The notes: generated from the letters alone by a model not told the origin. 64,000 nt of DNA from Coriobacteriia bacterium (GCA_016938135.1 JAFGVD010000007.1:1-64000), one strand, 5' to 3'; numbered from the stretch's first letter, positions 1 to 9,160 are shown. Numbers and translations: made by a program.

Positions 1-174
1 GGTGTAGGTGACCCCGGTGGCGTATGCCGCAGTATTGGAGAGCGTGGTGGTGGGGACGCCTCCTGGTACCTGAATCGCGTACGTGACAGCGGGCGCCAGG
101 AGCGTGGTGAGAACGGTCAGCGCGGCTGCGAATAACCTCGCGAATCCGTGTCTCTGTCCCAGCCTTGCGATCAC
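1..174 (-). CDS. secreted protein, N-terminal fragment
   Basis: Reading leftwards, a GTG at 174 preceded by a GGGGAG box opens a frame that runs off the left edge. It begins with a basic stretch (RLGQRHGFARL), then a hydrophobic segment ending in LLAPAVTYA, which looks like a Sec signal peptide. A Thr/Ala/Gly-rich region follows, as is common in cell-surface repeat proteins. An in-frame ATG at 225 is an alternative start and would add a Lys/Arg-rich leader of 17 residues. Only about 58 residues are in the window, so no function can be given. Confidence 0.6.
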   Translation of the reverse strand, partial: MIARLGQRHGFARLFAAALTVLTTLLAPAVTYAIQVPGGVPTTTLSNTAAYATGVTYT

Positions 175-263
175 TGCTGATCTCCCCGCCTTTGGCTTGT
201 CAGCACGGTTCTTCTGCGCACACATTACCGCACATCATACATCGGCAGGAAACTTGCGGAACC

Positions 264-1628
264 TTAGTTGCGCAGGCTGTTGAGAGGGGCGGGGAATCGT
301 CCTCCTCGTCGCGCGAGCACGGTTCCCGCCCAGGGGCTGACGTCCATCACAGGCGCCGCACCCAGTAGTCCGCCGTAGTCAACGGTGTCACCCGGTCTCT
401 TGCCAGCGGCTGGTATCAGTCGTGCTGCGGTGGTCTTGCTGTTGATGACGCCGATGGCGCACACATCAGACATGATGGTGGCTACCGTCTCCACCGCCGT
501 GTCACCGGGGATGGCGATCATGTCCAGACCTACCGAGCAGACCGACGTCATCGCTTCAAGCTTCTCAAGCGTGAGGGCTCCGTCACGGACTGCGCGCACC
601 ATATTGGCGTCCTCGGACACCGGAATGAAGGCACCGGACAGCCCGCCGATGGAGCTGGTGCCCATGGCACCACCCTTCTTGACTGCGTCGTTGAGGAGAG
701 CGAGCGCTGTCGTCGTGCCGGGCCCCCCGCACCGTTTGACTCCGATAGCCTCGATGATCGCGGCGACGCTGTCCCCCTCGGCAGGGGTGGGTGCCAGTGA
801 AAGGTCGACGATGCCGCGTTCCACGCCCAGGCGCCGCGCGGCTTCACGGGCCACCAGCTCACCGGCGCGAGTGATCTTGAAAGAGGTCGCTTTGATCGCC
901 TCGGCAACAGCGGTGAGATCGGCGTCCTGCGGGAGCGATTCCACGACGGCGCGCACCACGCCGGGACCTGAGATCCCAACGTTGATGACGGCATCGGCTT
1001 CGCCGGAGCCGTGGACGGCGCCTGCCATGAAGGGGTTGTTCTCCACCATGTTGCAGAAGACGACCAGCTTGGCGCAGCCGATGCTGTCGCGGGCCGCGGT
1101 CAGGGCCGCCGTCTCGCCGATGATCTCGGCCATACGCAACACGGCATCCATGTTGATGCCGGCCCGCGTCGACGCCACATTCACCGATGAGCACACGCGT
1201 TCGGTGGAGGCAAGCGCCGCCGGGATCGAGTCCATGAGCATCTTGTCGCCTGCGCCGATGCCTTTGTGTACCAGTGCCGAGAAGCCCCCGATGAAGTCCA
1301 CTCCCACTTCGCGGGCGGCCCGGTCCATCGCCACGGCGATGGGCGTGAGGTCGTGACCCTTACCGTGCACGAGTTCAGAGATTGCCGACACGGCGATGCG
1401 TTTGTTGATGATGGGGATGCCGTACTCGCGCTCTATGGCCTCGGCCACCGGGACCAGGCGCTCGGCCGCGGAGCTGACTTTGTCGTAGACGCGCGCGGCG
1501 ACCGTGGCTATGTCGTCTGCCGCGCAACCGCCTAGCGAGAGGCCGAGCGTCACCGTGCGAATATCCAGGTGCTGTTGGGTGACCATTGTGAGGGTCTCGG
1601 CGATCTCCTCGGGCGTGATTCGCAGCAT
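264..1628 (-). CDS. PFL family protein (UPF0210/DUF711)
   Basis: A 454-residue protein matching the full length of the UPF0210/DUF711 family, which carries the same fold class as pyruvate formate-lyase and ribonucleotide reductase. Family-like stretches include SVNVASTRAGINMDAV near residue 150 and GGLSGAFIPVSEDANM near residue 345. The biochemical role of the family is not established. The start is an ATG with AAGGAG five bases upstream. It lies 12 bases after an ACT-domain gene, a pairing seen in many bacteria, so the two form an operon. The ACT protein may be a small regulatory partner (inference). Confidence 0.9.
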   Translation of the reverse strand: MLRITPEEIAETLTMVTQQHLDIRTVTLGLSLGGCAADDIATVAARVYDKVSSAAERLVPVAEAIEREYGIPIINKRIAVSAISELVHGKGHDLTPIAVAMDRAAREVGVDFIGGFSALVHKGIGAGDKMLMDSIPAALASTERVCSSVNVASTRAGINMDAVLRMAEIIGETAALTAARDSIGCAKLVVFCNMVENNPFMAGAVHGSGEADAVINVGISGPGVVRAVVESLPQDADLTAVAEAIKATSFKITRAGELVAREAARRLGVERGIVDLSLAPTPAEGDSVAAIIEAIGVKRCGGPGTTTALALLNDAVKKGGAMGTSSIGGLSGAFIPVSEDANMVRAVRDGALTLEKLEAMTSVCSVGLDMIAIPGDTAVETVATIMSDVCAIGVINSKTTAARLIPAAGKRPGDTVDYGGLLGAAPVMDVSPWAGTVLARRGGRFPAPLNSLRN

Positions 1629-1640
1629 CCGGACTCCTTC

Positions 1641-1916
1641 TTATATACGGTGCATGAATCGGAACACGTCTTCACGCTGCAGGGTTATCTGCATACCCAG
1701 CGATTCCGCCACGTCAGCGAGTCTTTCCTGCACGTCCTCGAAAGTCGTCTTGTCCTCATCCACGGTGACGAGCATCGTCATAGAGAACACGCCGGACAAG
1801 ATGGTCTGTCTGATGTCCTCGATATTGGTGCTCGACTGAGCAAGTGCTGTGGAGACCGCGGCTACGATACCGACGCGGTCTTCGCCAAGCACGGAGAGAA
1901 TGGCCTTCGTCTGCAT
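1641..1916 (-). CDS. ACT domain protein (UPF0237-like)
   Basis: A 91-residue stand-alone ACT domain. It opens with TKAILSVLGEDRVGIVAAVS, the usual beta-alpha start of ligand-binding ACT modules, followed by NIEDIRQTILSGVFSMTMLV. ACT domains usually bind small molecules such as amino acids; no catalytic part is present. It is first in an operon with the DUF711 protein downstream. AAAGG six bases before the ATG supports the start. The ligand cannot be told from the sequence. Confidence 0.9.
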   Translation of the reverse strand: MQTKAILSVLGEDRVGIVAAVSTALAQSSTNIEDIRQTILSGVFSMTMLVTVDEDKTTFEDVQERLADVAESLGMQITLQREDVFRFMHRI

Positions 1917-1997
1917 GGGTGGCCTTTCGTTCTAGAACGGTGCTGACAGGCTATACTCTACCCGCTGGACCCGCAACAGACTCAAGGGAGGTGTGGT

Positions 1998-2228
1998 ATG
2001 GCGGTGCCCGTCACCCCAGTGCGCATTGGCGATGTGGTGCGTTTGAAGAAGCCGCATCCCTGCGGCGTCAATGAATGGCAGGTCACCAAGCTGGGTATGG
2101 ACATCGGCCTGATGTGCGTAGGATGCCAGCGCAAGGTGCGGCTTGAGCGCTACGAGTTCGACCGCCGCTTCCGCGGGTGGATACACAGGGCGACCGAGAC
2201 TGCCGAGGATACCGGGGTCGAAGGCTAA
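1998..2228 (+). CDS. DUF951 domain-containing protein
   Basis: A 76-residue small protein of the DUF951 family: an N-terminal KPHPCG stretch, then VTKLGMDIGLMCVGC and a basic RRKVRLER-like segment. The CxxC pair near residue 37 could bind metal (inference). The family is widespread in Gram-positive bacteria next to unrelated housekeeping genes and has no proven function. GGGAGG six bases upstream fixes the ATG. It is transcribed away from the ACT gene, and its end overlaps the end of the convergent envelope gene by four bases. Confidence 0.85.
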   Translation: MAVPVTPVRIGDVVRLKKPHPCGVNEWQVTKLGMDIGLMCVGCQRKVRLERYEFDRRFRGWIHRATETAEDTGVEG

Positions 2229-3187
2229 GAGCCGTTCGCTCCTGTGGATGAATCGTCGCTCGCGACGGCATTCAGCTGCATGTGCACGTGATCGCCACCG
2301 TTAGCGGTATAGCCTCCAAGCTGCAGGTCGACTTTGTCCGACATCTCGCGTACGCACGCAAGCTGCGTCACCCCGCCGGTCACGATGTCTCCCTCGGACA
2401 CCAGCACGTCATCGACATGTATCAAGACGAGGTCGATGTCATCGAAGCCGTCCGGCCGGATGTGGATCTCGTAGTCGTCGTACTTGTCATAGAGCTTGTA
2501 GGCTTTGACCTCCACAACGGTACCGGAGACCGGCGAGAAGACCGCGCTGCCGGGGAGCGCTCCACAGTCGGCGGCAGTGTCCGGTGGGCCGGTGCGGTTG
2601 CTGCGCCACATCCGCAGAACGCAGCCTGCCCACAGATCGGCCTCGCCAAGGTCAGCAGCCTGCGCCTCATCCAGCGGCGGAACACCCTGGATCTCCACTG
2701 CGGCTTCCATGTCCGCGTCGGGCACGAGCGAGGTCATGGATTGCGCGGCGGTCCCCGATGCCTGGTGGAATGCAACGGCGGTCACGTCGTCGGGGTCGAT
2801 GGGAAGATGCAGGTCGAGTTCGCCGAGGCAGGCGAAACACGGCGTTGGCTCGCGTGCCTGCTCGGCCGCCGCCCCTTCCGCCTCCGTCGCTGCCGTGGCA
2901 ACGGGCAGGGTCGCCTGATCTCCGGAGTCTGAGCGACCCATGGCGAACAGCGTCCCCGCGATCACAAATACCGAGAGCGCGATCACAAGCAGGTAGGAAG
3001 GAGAAGTGTTCCTCTTGCGGCTGTGGCGGCGGCTTCCTCGGACATCGAGACCTGCATCCCTAACAGGACGCAGTCCCGGGGTTGTTGCACGCCGCGTGCG
3101 TGGTGGCTGCGCGCTGATGCGCCGTGAGTTGGTGCGCTGCGCGTTGGTGCGCTGCGACCGACGGGGGCGGGGGGATGTATGACTCAC
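2225..3187 (-). CDS. membrane-anchored M23-like (degenerate) envelope protein
   Basis: 320 residues: a very basic, Arg/Thr-rich cytoplasmic tail of about 60 residues, one membrane helix (residues 63-85), an Ala/Glu linker, and a C-terminal beta-rich domain. The final part has a lysostaphin/M23 pattern: GSAVFSPVSGTVVEV near residue 215 and HVHMQL near residue 303, the family's HxH zinc motif. The first zinc-ligand His of active M23 peptidases is not in its usual place, so it may bind rather than cut peptidoglycan (inference). The start is a GTG overlapping the capA-like stop, so the two genes are translationally coupled. Confidence 0.6.
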   Translation of the reverse strand: MSHTSPRPRRSQRTNAQRTNSRRISAQPPRTRRATTPGLRPVRDAGLDVRGSRRHSRKRNTSPSYLLVIALSVFVIAGTLFAMGRSDSGDQATLPVATAATEAEGAAAEQAREPTPCFACLGELDLHLPIDPDDVTAVAFHQASGTAAQSMTSLVPDADMEAAVEIQGVPPLDEAQAADLGEADLWAGCVLRMWRSNRTGPPDTAADCGALPGSAVFSPVSGTVVEVKAYKLYDKYDDYEIHIRPDGFDDIDLVLIHVDDVLVSEGDIVTGGVTQLACVREMSDKVDLQLGGYTANGGDHVHMQLNAVASDDSSTGANGS

Positions 3188-4410
3188 GGCGTCACCGTCG
3201 CGATGTCACCGTCAAGGGTCACGTTGGTCCCGCGCTTGGCGGAGATGTCGTGCAGCCGCTGCAGAATCGTCGTGGCCTCCTTGTCATGCACGTACTCGGG
3301 CTTGCCGTTCTCGTCCAGGTAGACTGGTGTGATCGTGACGTCATTCACACCTGAGGGACCCAAAGAGGCATCCAGTATGAATGCCTCGCCCGTCTTGCGC
3401 GAGTAGTGGTCGAACACGAAGTCGCCCAGTGAATAGGCGATCAGTCGGCCATTATAGTACTCGACCGCCTGTATGACATGGGGATGATGGCTCATGACCA
3501 TATCCGCGCCGGCGTCCACGGCGCGATGCGCATCGGTGACCTGGTCGCCGTTGCAGTCGTCCTCGTACTCGACGCCCCAGTGGAAGCTCACGATGACGTA
3601 GTCGTAGCTCTCTTTTGCCGAGCGGATCGCTTCCTCCACCGCATCCATGTTATTGCGGCCCTGTGCGAGACCGGCACTGGAACTGGTGGCAACGAACCCT
3701 GCGGGCAGGATGTGGGAGAAGGACAGAAACGCCACCGTGGCACCGTTGCGTTCCACCACCGCCGGTGTCCACGCAGCGTCACGGTTCGCCCCTGCTCCGG
3801 AGTGGCCGATCCCGTTCTCATCCAGCAGCGTCACCGTGTCGGCCAGAGCATCAGCGCCGTAGTCGAGCACGTGGTTGTTCGCCAGTGACAGGAAGTCAAA
3901 GCCTGCGGCCGCGAGGCCCTCGACGCCGCGGGGGTCGCCTCGGAAGGTCACGTCCTTGGCGGTGTTGCGGGTGCCGCCGTCAGACAACGGGCTCTCAAGA
4001 TTGCCGACGGCCACATCGGCAGCGGCAAGCTGCGCTGCGACCTCTTCCAGAGGCTCGAGCCCGCCGGCAGACTGGACAAGCGATTTCACCTTGCGATCGA
4101 AGATCATGTCGCCTACTGCAGCCACGGTGATGGTGGCGGGCTGGGAAGGCTCGGGAGGCAATGTGGGTTCTTGCGAGACCACAGGCTCGACTGCGGCAGT
4201 GGGGACAGCTGACGGTGCGGCGGTAGGGGCCTTGGCGCTTGTGACGGCGAGAGGACACAGCCCGGGGAAGGCGAACGCGAAGATCGCGACGGCCACAACG
4301 ACCAGGCCGCCGCCCGCCGCGAGGGCGATAATGGCACGCCTGCGACGCCTGGCCGCGGCGAGTTTGCCGTTGGCCGTGCGATACCCCGGCGATCGTGTTG
4401 ATGTGTCCAT
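3184..4410 (-). CDS. CapA family metallophosphatase-like protein
   Basis: 408 residues from the ATG at 4410, which has GGAG nine bases upstream; a longer frame opens further up but would cross the divergent promoter region. A basic N-terminus and one membrane anchor (residues 20-45) are followed by a Pro/Thr/Val linker and a PGA_cap/CapA domain with VGDMIFDR, GNLESPL, SLANNHVLDYG, FHWGVEYE, SHHPHVIQ and GDFVFDH. The family resembles calcineurin-type phosphoesterases and is linked to poly-gamma-glutamate capsule synthesis or, more loosely, cell envelope polymers. No capBC genes are nearby, so a capsule role is not supported here. Confidence 0.88.
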   Translation of the reverse strand: MDTSTRSPGYRTANGKLAAARRRRRAIIALAAGGGLVVVAVAIFAFAFPGLCPLAVTSAKAPTAAPSAVPTAAVEPVVSQEPTLPPEPSQPATITVAAVGDMIFDRKVKSLVQSAGGLEPLEEVAAQLAAADVAVGNLESPLSDGGTRNTAKDVTFRGDPRGVEGLAAAGFDFLSLANNHVLDYGADALADTVTLLDENGIGHSGAGANRDAAWTPAVVERNGATVAFLSFSHILPAGFVATSSSAGLAQGRNNMDAVEEAIRSAKESYDYVIVSFHWGVEYEDDCNGDQVTDAHRAVDAGADMVMSHHPHVIQAVEYYNGRLIAYSLGDFVFDHYSRKTGEAFILDASLGPSGVNDVTITPVYLDENGKPEYVHDKEATTILQRLHDISAKRGTNVTLDGDIATVTP

Positions 4411-4538
4411 GCGCTCAGACTCCGTCAGGTACGTCAGCTTGTCTCTGGTGAGTACTATAGTAGTGGCAGCAAGTTGCGAGCCGTTGATTCTATGGGTCCC
4501 CGCAAGCGATCTGGTCGTTTCGTTGTTGGTAAGGTCGC

Positions 4539-4566
4539 TTGTGCGGACATCTGTGGATGATAGAAT
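4539..4566 (+). promoter_or_regulatory. probable sigma70-type promoter of the V-ATPase operon
   Basis: TTGTGC at 4539-4544 and TAGAAT at 4561-4566 are separated by 16 bases. Transcription would start near 4573, about 34 bases before the first ATPase gene. It is the best hexamer pair in the 196-base gap. It is called from sequence alone. Confidence 0.45.
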
Positions 4567-4606
4567 CGCACGATACATCAGGGGTGAAAACCCAAGGGGT
4601 GGGTTC

Positions 4607-4912
4607 ATGGAAAAGCTCGAACAGATACTCCATGCCGAGGAGCGCGCGCGCCAGGCCGTCTCCCAGGCGCGAGAAACGGCGCAGGGAACCCTCAAAGGCG
4701 CTCGTACGGACGCCGAACAAGCGTTGGCTGCTGCCCGAACAGCTGCTCAGAAAGACGCGCAAGCTCAGGCTGCCAAGATCATCGGGCAGACCACTGCTGA
4801 AGCCGAGAGGACCGCTGCCGAGGCGCGCGAGCGTACGGCGACGATGCTTGACCAGGCGCAGAAACGTATTCCGGACGCTGTGAGCGCCGTAGTGGGAGAG
4901 CTGGTGGACTGA
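4607..4912 (+). CDS. V-type ATP synthase subunit H/G (peripheral stalk)
   Basis: A 101-residue protein that is almost all Ala/Glu/Gln/Arg heptads, predicted as one long coiled coil, ending in DAVSAVVGELVD. This matches AhaH/NtpF-type subunits, which pair with subunit E in the peripheral stalk. The ATG at 4607 is chosen because it gives the normal family length and starts at the coiled coil; a much longer open frame upstream lies antisense to capA. First gene of the operon; two bases separate it from subunit I. Confidence 0.85.
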   Translation: MEKLEQILHAEERARQAVSQARETAQGTLKGARTDAEQALAAARTAAQKDAQAQAAKIIGQTTAEAERTAAEARERTATMLDQAQKRIPDAVSAVVGELVD

Positions 4913-4914
4913 GC

Positions 4915-7056
4915 GTGGCCGTAGCGCGCATGCTCAAAGTGACGGCTATTTCGCACGCTTCTGCGGCAGAAGAGCTTGTCGACAACCTCCGCAAAGCAGG
5001 TGTTCTCGATATCGTCGAGGGCGCCCATGACCTTCCAACCCCGCATTCCAGCGCCGTCGAAGAGCGGATAGCCCAGCTGGACGAACAGATAGCCTATGCA
5101 CAGTTCGTGGTCGAGTTCCTGGGCAGGTACCACACTTCAGACGCACCGTTTTCATCGTTCATCTCGGAGAAGTTCCATCTGACCGAGGACGAGTTCTACG
5201 CTCTGGACACCGACGAGGCGTTCTTCGACCTCTATGGTGAATGCGAGTACCTTTCGGACCATCTCGCTTCCATGGAGCGCCAGCGCGAACGGCTCCGCTC
5301 GCTCATCAGCGAATTACAGCCGTGGGCGCCTCTCCATCTCCAGATCAGCCAGTGGCGGGGAACGGAGCATGTCATGCTCCTCACCGGAACCGTGCCGGCT
5401 TCAGAAGGAGAAGCGATCCGCGAGCATCTGCGTGGCGCGGTCTCCGAGGTCACGGTAGAGGAGCTCGGTGCGGTAGGGAGCAGGTCGGCGTGGGTGGTCA
5501 TGGCGCACAAGGAGCACGTTGATGACGTTCGTGCCGCCTTGCACCTCACCAACTTCACCGAGGTCGCATTCCCGGAACTGTCCGACTATCCCGCCGAGGA
5601 GATCTCCGTTGCACAAGAGCAACTGAAAGACCTCGCCAACGACACGACGCGCATGCTTGAGCGCGCGAAGGAGCTCTCCGATGAGCACTACGAGCACTGC
5701 GTAGGACTTGCCGAGGCGCTCGTCTCGGCGCGTGACATACTGCTGGTTCGTGAGAGCTTCGGCGCGACCGAGCGCACGATCGTCATCTCCGGCTGGGTCA
5801 CCGCGGACAAGCGCGGCAGGCTTGAAGCGGTGACGGAGTCCATGCGCACCGTGGTGGATCTCACGCTTGAGCAGCCGGGGCCGGAGGACAAGCCGCCCAT
5901 CGAGCTCGATAACCCCGCATGGCTGCGGCCGTTCGAGGTGCTGACCGATCTCTATGGCCGTCCGCAGTATGACGAGGTGGATCCCACGCCGCTCATGGCC
6001 GGCTTCTTCTTCATCTTCTTCGGCATGGCGTTGGCCGATGTGGGCTATGGCCTTGTGCTGCTCATCGTCGCGCAGCTCATCAAGCGCAAGCTGGATGTGG
6101 GCGAAGGCGTGAAGCGCTTCATGGACCTGCTCACCTACGGCGGCGTGGCGTCGATGCTTCTGGGCGTCGTGACCGGTTCGTACTTTGCGGTGGACGCCAA
6201 GCTGGTGCCGGACTTCCTTCTCACCTTCAAGCTCTTCGACCCGTTGGAAGACATCATGCTGTTCCTCGTGATCAGCGTGGCACTAGGTGTGGTGCACATC
6301 CTGCTGGGTTTGATGACACGCGCGGTCGTCCAGATACGGCAGGGCGATTGGCGCGGTGCAGTGGCCGGTCATCTTTCCACTATCGTCCTCCTTGCGGCCA
6401 TCACGGCCGGCGCGCTGCTGCCCGGGGCCACGTCGGCGTTCATCATCGGCGGGCTGGGTCTCACATTGCTGCTCAAAGGGCGGGTTCTCGAGGTGCCTTC
6501 ACAAGTGGAGGCACCTGTCTGGGACAAGGCGCTGGGCTGGGCCTGGATCGTCTCGGTGGTGGCGTTCTTCGCCGCGGCTGCGATCGGGGGCCCCTCGGTC
6601 GTCTCCCAGGTCTTCCTGGTGCTCACGGCCGTCTGCCTGTTCATCTCAAGGACGGGGCGCAAGGCCATCGTCTCGATGCTGGTGGGCGCCTACGATACGT
6701 ACGGCATGTCCGGACTCATCTCGGACTTCCTCTCCTATACGCGACTCGCGGCGCTGGGTCTTGCGGGTATGCTCGTGGGCCAGGTGGCCAATCAGCTGGG
6801 CACCATCGTGATGCAGCTTCTGGGGCCGGTTGCGGGTCTGGTCTTCGCGGTGCTCGTGGTGGTCATCCTGCATTCGATAAACCTTGTGATCAACCTGCTG
6901 GGCGCATTCGTCCATCCCACGCGTCTGCAGTTCGTGGAGTTCTTCAGCAAGTTCTATGAGGGGGGCGGTCGTAACTACGCGCCGCTGAGCCCCAAGACCA
7001 AGTCGGTTGTTCTGCACCCTCAGGTAGGGTCGCAGGAAGGAGGCAAGACAACGTGA
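4915..7056 (+). CDS. V-type ATP synthase subunit I (a subunit)
   Basis: 713 residues with a GTG start. The N-terminal half (1-355) is the soluble arm that contacts the peripheral stalks. From about residue 360 (MAGFFFIFFGMALADVGYG) there are seven or eight membrane helices that form the ion half-channels facing the K ring. The helix with SDFLSYTRLAALGLAG carries the expected channel arginine, essential for ion release. Size and layout are normal for NtpI/AtpI. Its stop overlaps the start of the K gene. Confidence 0.95.
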   Translation: MAVARMLKVTAISHASAAEELVDNLRKAGVLDIVEGAHDLPTPHSSAVEERIAQLDEQIAYAQFVVEFLGRYHTSDAPFSSFISEKFHLTEDEFYALDTDEAFFDLYGECEYLSDHLASMERQRERLRSLISELQPWAPLHLQISQWRGTEHVMLLTGTVPASEGEAIREHLRGAVSEVTVEELGAVGSRSAWVVMAHKEHVDDVRAALHLTNFTEVAFPELSDYPAEEISVAQEQLKDLANDTTRMLERAKELSDEHYEHCVGLAEALVSARDILLVRESFGATERTIVISGWVTADKRGRLEAVTESMRTVVDLTLEQPGPEDKPPIELDNPAWLRPFEVLTDLYGRPQYDEVDPTPLMAGFFFIFFGMALADVGYGLVLLIVAQLIKRKLDVGEGVKRFMDLLTYGGVASMLLGVVTGSYFAVDAKLVPDFLLTFKLFDPLEDIMLFLVISVALGVVHILLGLMTRAVVQIRQGDWRGAVAGHLSTIVLLAAITAGALLPGATSAFIIGGLGLTLLLKGRVLEVPSQVEAPVWDKALGWAWIVSVVAFFAAAAIGGPSVVSQVFLVLTAVCLFISRTGRKAIVSMLVGAYDTYGMSGLISDFLSYTRLAALGLAGMLVGQVANQLGTIVMQLLGPVAGLVFAVLVVVILHSINLVINLLGAFVHPTRLQFVEFFSKFYEGGGRNYAPLSPKTKSVVLHPQVGSQEGGKTT

Positions 7057-7559
7057 ACGAGCTGTTTTGGGGTATGTCGGGCATGACGTGGGCGCTCATG
7101 GGTGCCGCGTTCGCTGCCATCGGAGGAGGAATCGGCTCGGCCATCGGTATCACGACGATCTCCAACACCGCGTCGGGTATCGTCACCGAGGATTCCGAGA
7201 AGTTCGGCCGGGTTCTGCCGCTCGCCGCTATGCCGGGTACGCAGGGCATCTACGGACTCATCACCGCCATCCTGGTGCTGCAGTTCTTCGAGATCCTGCT
7301 GCAGACCACGGCACCCAACATCCCGGGTGAGCTTGGCTTCAAGATCTTCCTGTCCTGCCTGCCTGTTGCGGTGCTGTGTCTGGTGACCGCCATCTATCAG
7401 GGCATGACAGCCGTGGGTGCTGCCGGTATGGTCGCGCGTCGCAGCGAGGACTCCGGTAAGGCACTGATCTTCCCGGCCCTGGTAGAGACCTACGCCGTGT
7501 TCGCGCTCATCGCCACGATCTTGATGCTGTTCTCGCTTCGCGGCATCTACATGGGGTGA
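7053..7559 (+). CDS. V-type ATP synthase subunit K (rotor ring proteolipid)
   Basis: 168 residues forming four membrane helices, a duplicated two-helix hairpin. Only the second hairpin keeps the ion-carrying glutamate (ALVETYAVF, near residue 147). The residues that coordinate Na+ in Enterococcus hirae NtpK have counterparts: Thr and Gln in MPGTQGIYG, Gln in AIYQGM and the Glu just named. This is direct sequence evidence for Na+ binding by comparison with that structure. Na+ coupling itself is inference. GTG start overlapping the subunit I stop. Confidence 0.95.
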   Translation: MNELFWGMSGMTWALMGAAFAAIGGGIGSAIGITTISNTASGIVTEDSEKFGRVLPLAAMPGTQGIYGLITAILVLQFFEILLQTTAPNIPGELGFKIFLSCLPVAVLCLVTAIYQGMTAVGAAGMVARRSEDSGKALIFPALVETYAVFALIATILMLFSLRGIYMG

Positions 7560-7563
7560 TCGC

Positions 7564-8166
7564 GTGGCGCTTGCGGACATCATAGGCCGCATCGAGAGCG
7601 ACGCCGGAGCTGAAGGGCGGGCGCTGACTGACGGCGCGCGTGCCAGGGCCGAAGCGATCATGGCCGAGGCGAAACGTGAGGGAGAGCACTTCCACGAGCG
7701 TGCGGTCCATGACGCCCGTAGGGATGCCGAGTCTCGCGCCGCAACGTTGCTGGCCAACGCGCGTTTGAGCGCAAGAGACGAGATGCTTTCCGGCAAGCGC
7801 GCGCTCGTGGAGCGCGTCTTGCGAGAAGCCGAAGAGCAGCTGTTGGCTCTGGACGACGAGGCGTACTCGCGCCTGATCGCGCGAGGTATCGTCCGGGCCG
7901 CCCACGGCGGCGATCACGTGCGCGTGGCCGCCGCGGACAAGATGCGCCTCAGCGGGCTTGCCTCGGCGGTGCAAGCGCTGCTTGCCGAGGAAGGCATCAA
8001 TCGCGAGCTGGTCTTCTCGGAAGAGACAGCGGATATTGCACACGGTGTCATCTTGCAGGCCGACCGCGTGAGCGCTGAGATATCGCCGGCATCGTTGATC
8101 GCGGGACGTCGCGATGAGCTTGCGGGCGTCGCGTCGTCGCGGTTGTTCCTCGCTGAGGAGGCGTGA
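7564..8166 (+). CDS. V-type ATP synthase subunit E (peripheral stalk)
   Basis: 200 residues. The first 110 are a charged helix (EGRALTDGARARAEAIMAEA) for the coiled-coil stalk with subunit H. The C-terminal part is the globular head that clamps the A3B3 crown. It is low in family-specific motifs, so the call rests on length, coiled coil and operon position between K and C. GTG start four bases after the K stop. Confidence 0.85.
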   Translation: MALADIIGRIESDAGAEGRALTDGARARAEAIMAEAKREGEHFHERAVHDARRDAESRAATLLANARLSARDEMLSGKRALVERVLREAEEQLLALDDEAYSRLIARGIVRAAHGGDHVRVAAADKMRLSGLASAVQALLAEEGINRELVFSEETADIAHGVILQADRVSAEISPASLIAGRRDELAGVASSRLFLAEEA

Positions 8167-8170
8167 GGCG

Positions 8171-9160
8171 TTGTTCTACCGGAAGTCGGTGACAGAGCCA
8201 ATACGCTACGGTTACGCCGTCGGGCGCGTCCGTGTCCTTGAAGGGCGGATGCTCTCGGGAGGCACATACGAGCGCTTGCTTGATGCGCCCAGCTTCACGG
8301 AGCAGCGGCGTGTGCTCTCGGACTCTCCGTACGGACGCTTCCTTGAGGATGTCGAGACCGTCGAAGACATCGAGCGCGGTCTTGATCGCGCGCTCGATGA
8401 ACTCTATGGCTTTCTGGTCACGGCTAATCTCCCGCTCCCGGTCATACGCTTCTTCCGTGTGCGGTACGACTACGCCAACTTGGAGGCCCGCCTCAAAGCG
8501 GAGCTTCTGGGAGCCCCTGTTGACGACCTGCTCGTCGGTCTGGGCACGATCCCGGTCGAGGTGATGCGCGGCCCGGCCGCACAGCTCCCCAAGTTCGTGC
8601 GGGACATCTACATGGCCTTTGCCGATGAGGGCAGCGAGGTGAGCGAGGAGCGGATCACCACCACGGTGGACAGGGCACTGTTCGCGGACCTGAGCGAGAG
8701 CGCGAAAGACTCGAAGAGCCGTTTTTTGGCGGGTCTTGCCGCGCTGATGGTCGACCTGGCCAACCTTAAAGCGCTGCTTCGGGCGAGGACGAAGAACTGG
8801 CGTGCGCCTGATGCTGCAGTGCTGCTGCTTGAGGGCGGCAACGTTTCCGGAGCCGAGCTGATGAAGCTCTACTCGTCTTCGGTCCCGGAGATCGCTGAGG
8901 CGCTCGCCAAGCGCGGACCGCTCAAGGGCGTTTCTGCCGAGCGGATCGTCGACCTCGGCAACTACGACGTGCTGGCAGACGACCTCGTCGTGCGCTATCT
9001 CAAGCGCGCGCGGATGGTCGCCGCTGGTCCCGAGCCCGTCATCGGCTACGTCATGGCGCGTCAGGCAGAAGTGATGATGCTGAGGATGCTGCTCATCGGA
9101 CGGCTGTCCGGGGTCCCCACCGAGGTGCTCCGGCGTCGTCTTCGCGAGCGATACGAATAG
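8171..9160 (+). CDS. V-type ATP synthase subunit C (central stalk socket)
   Basis: About 329 residues. The family start (YGYAVGRVRVLEGRML) is clear and is followed by the all-helical domain that seats the rotor on the K ring. The TTG at 8171 has AGGAGG nine bases upstream and sits four bases after the subunit E stop. A GTG at 8189 is the alternative start and would shorten the protein by six residues. It needs no catalytic residues. Confidence 0.88.
   Translation: MFYRKSVTEPIRYGYAVGRVRVLEGRMLSGGTYERLLDAPSFTEQRRVLSDSPYGRFLEDVETVEDIERGLDRALDELYGFLVTANLPLPVIRFFRVRYDYANLEARLKAELLGAPVDDLLVGLGTIPVEVMRGPAAQLPKFVRDIYMAFADEGSEVSEERITTTVDRALFADLSESAKDSKSRFLAGLAALMVDLANLKALLRARTKNWRAPDAAVLLLEGGNVSGAELMKLYSSSVPEIAEALAKRGPLKGVSAERIVDLGNYDVLADDLVVRYLKRARMVAAGPEPVIGYVMARQAEVMMLRMLLIGRLSGVPTEVLRRRLRERYE

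Noticed and set aside
3875-4606. Long upstream extension of the first V-ATPase gene
   Set aside because: The frame is open but runs antisense to capA. The ATG at 4607 gives the normal family length and lies after the likely promoter.
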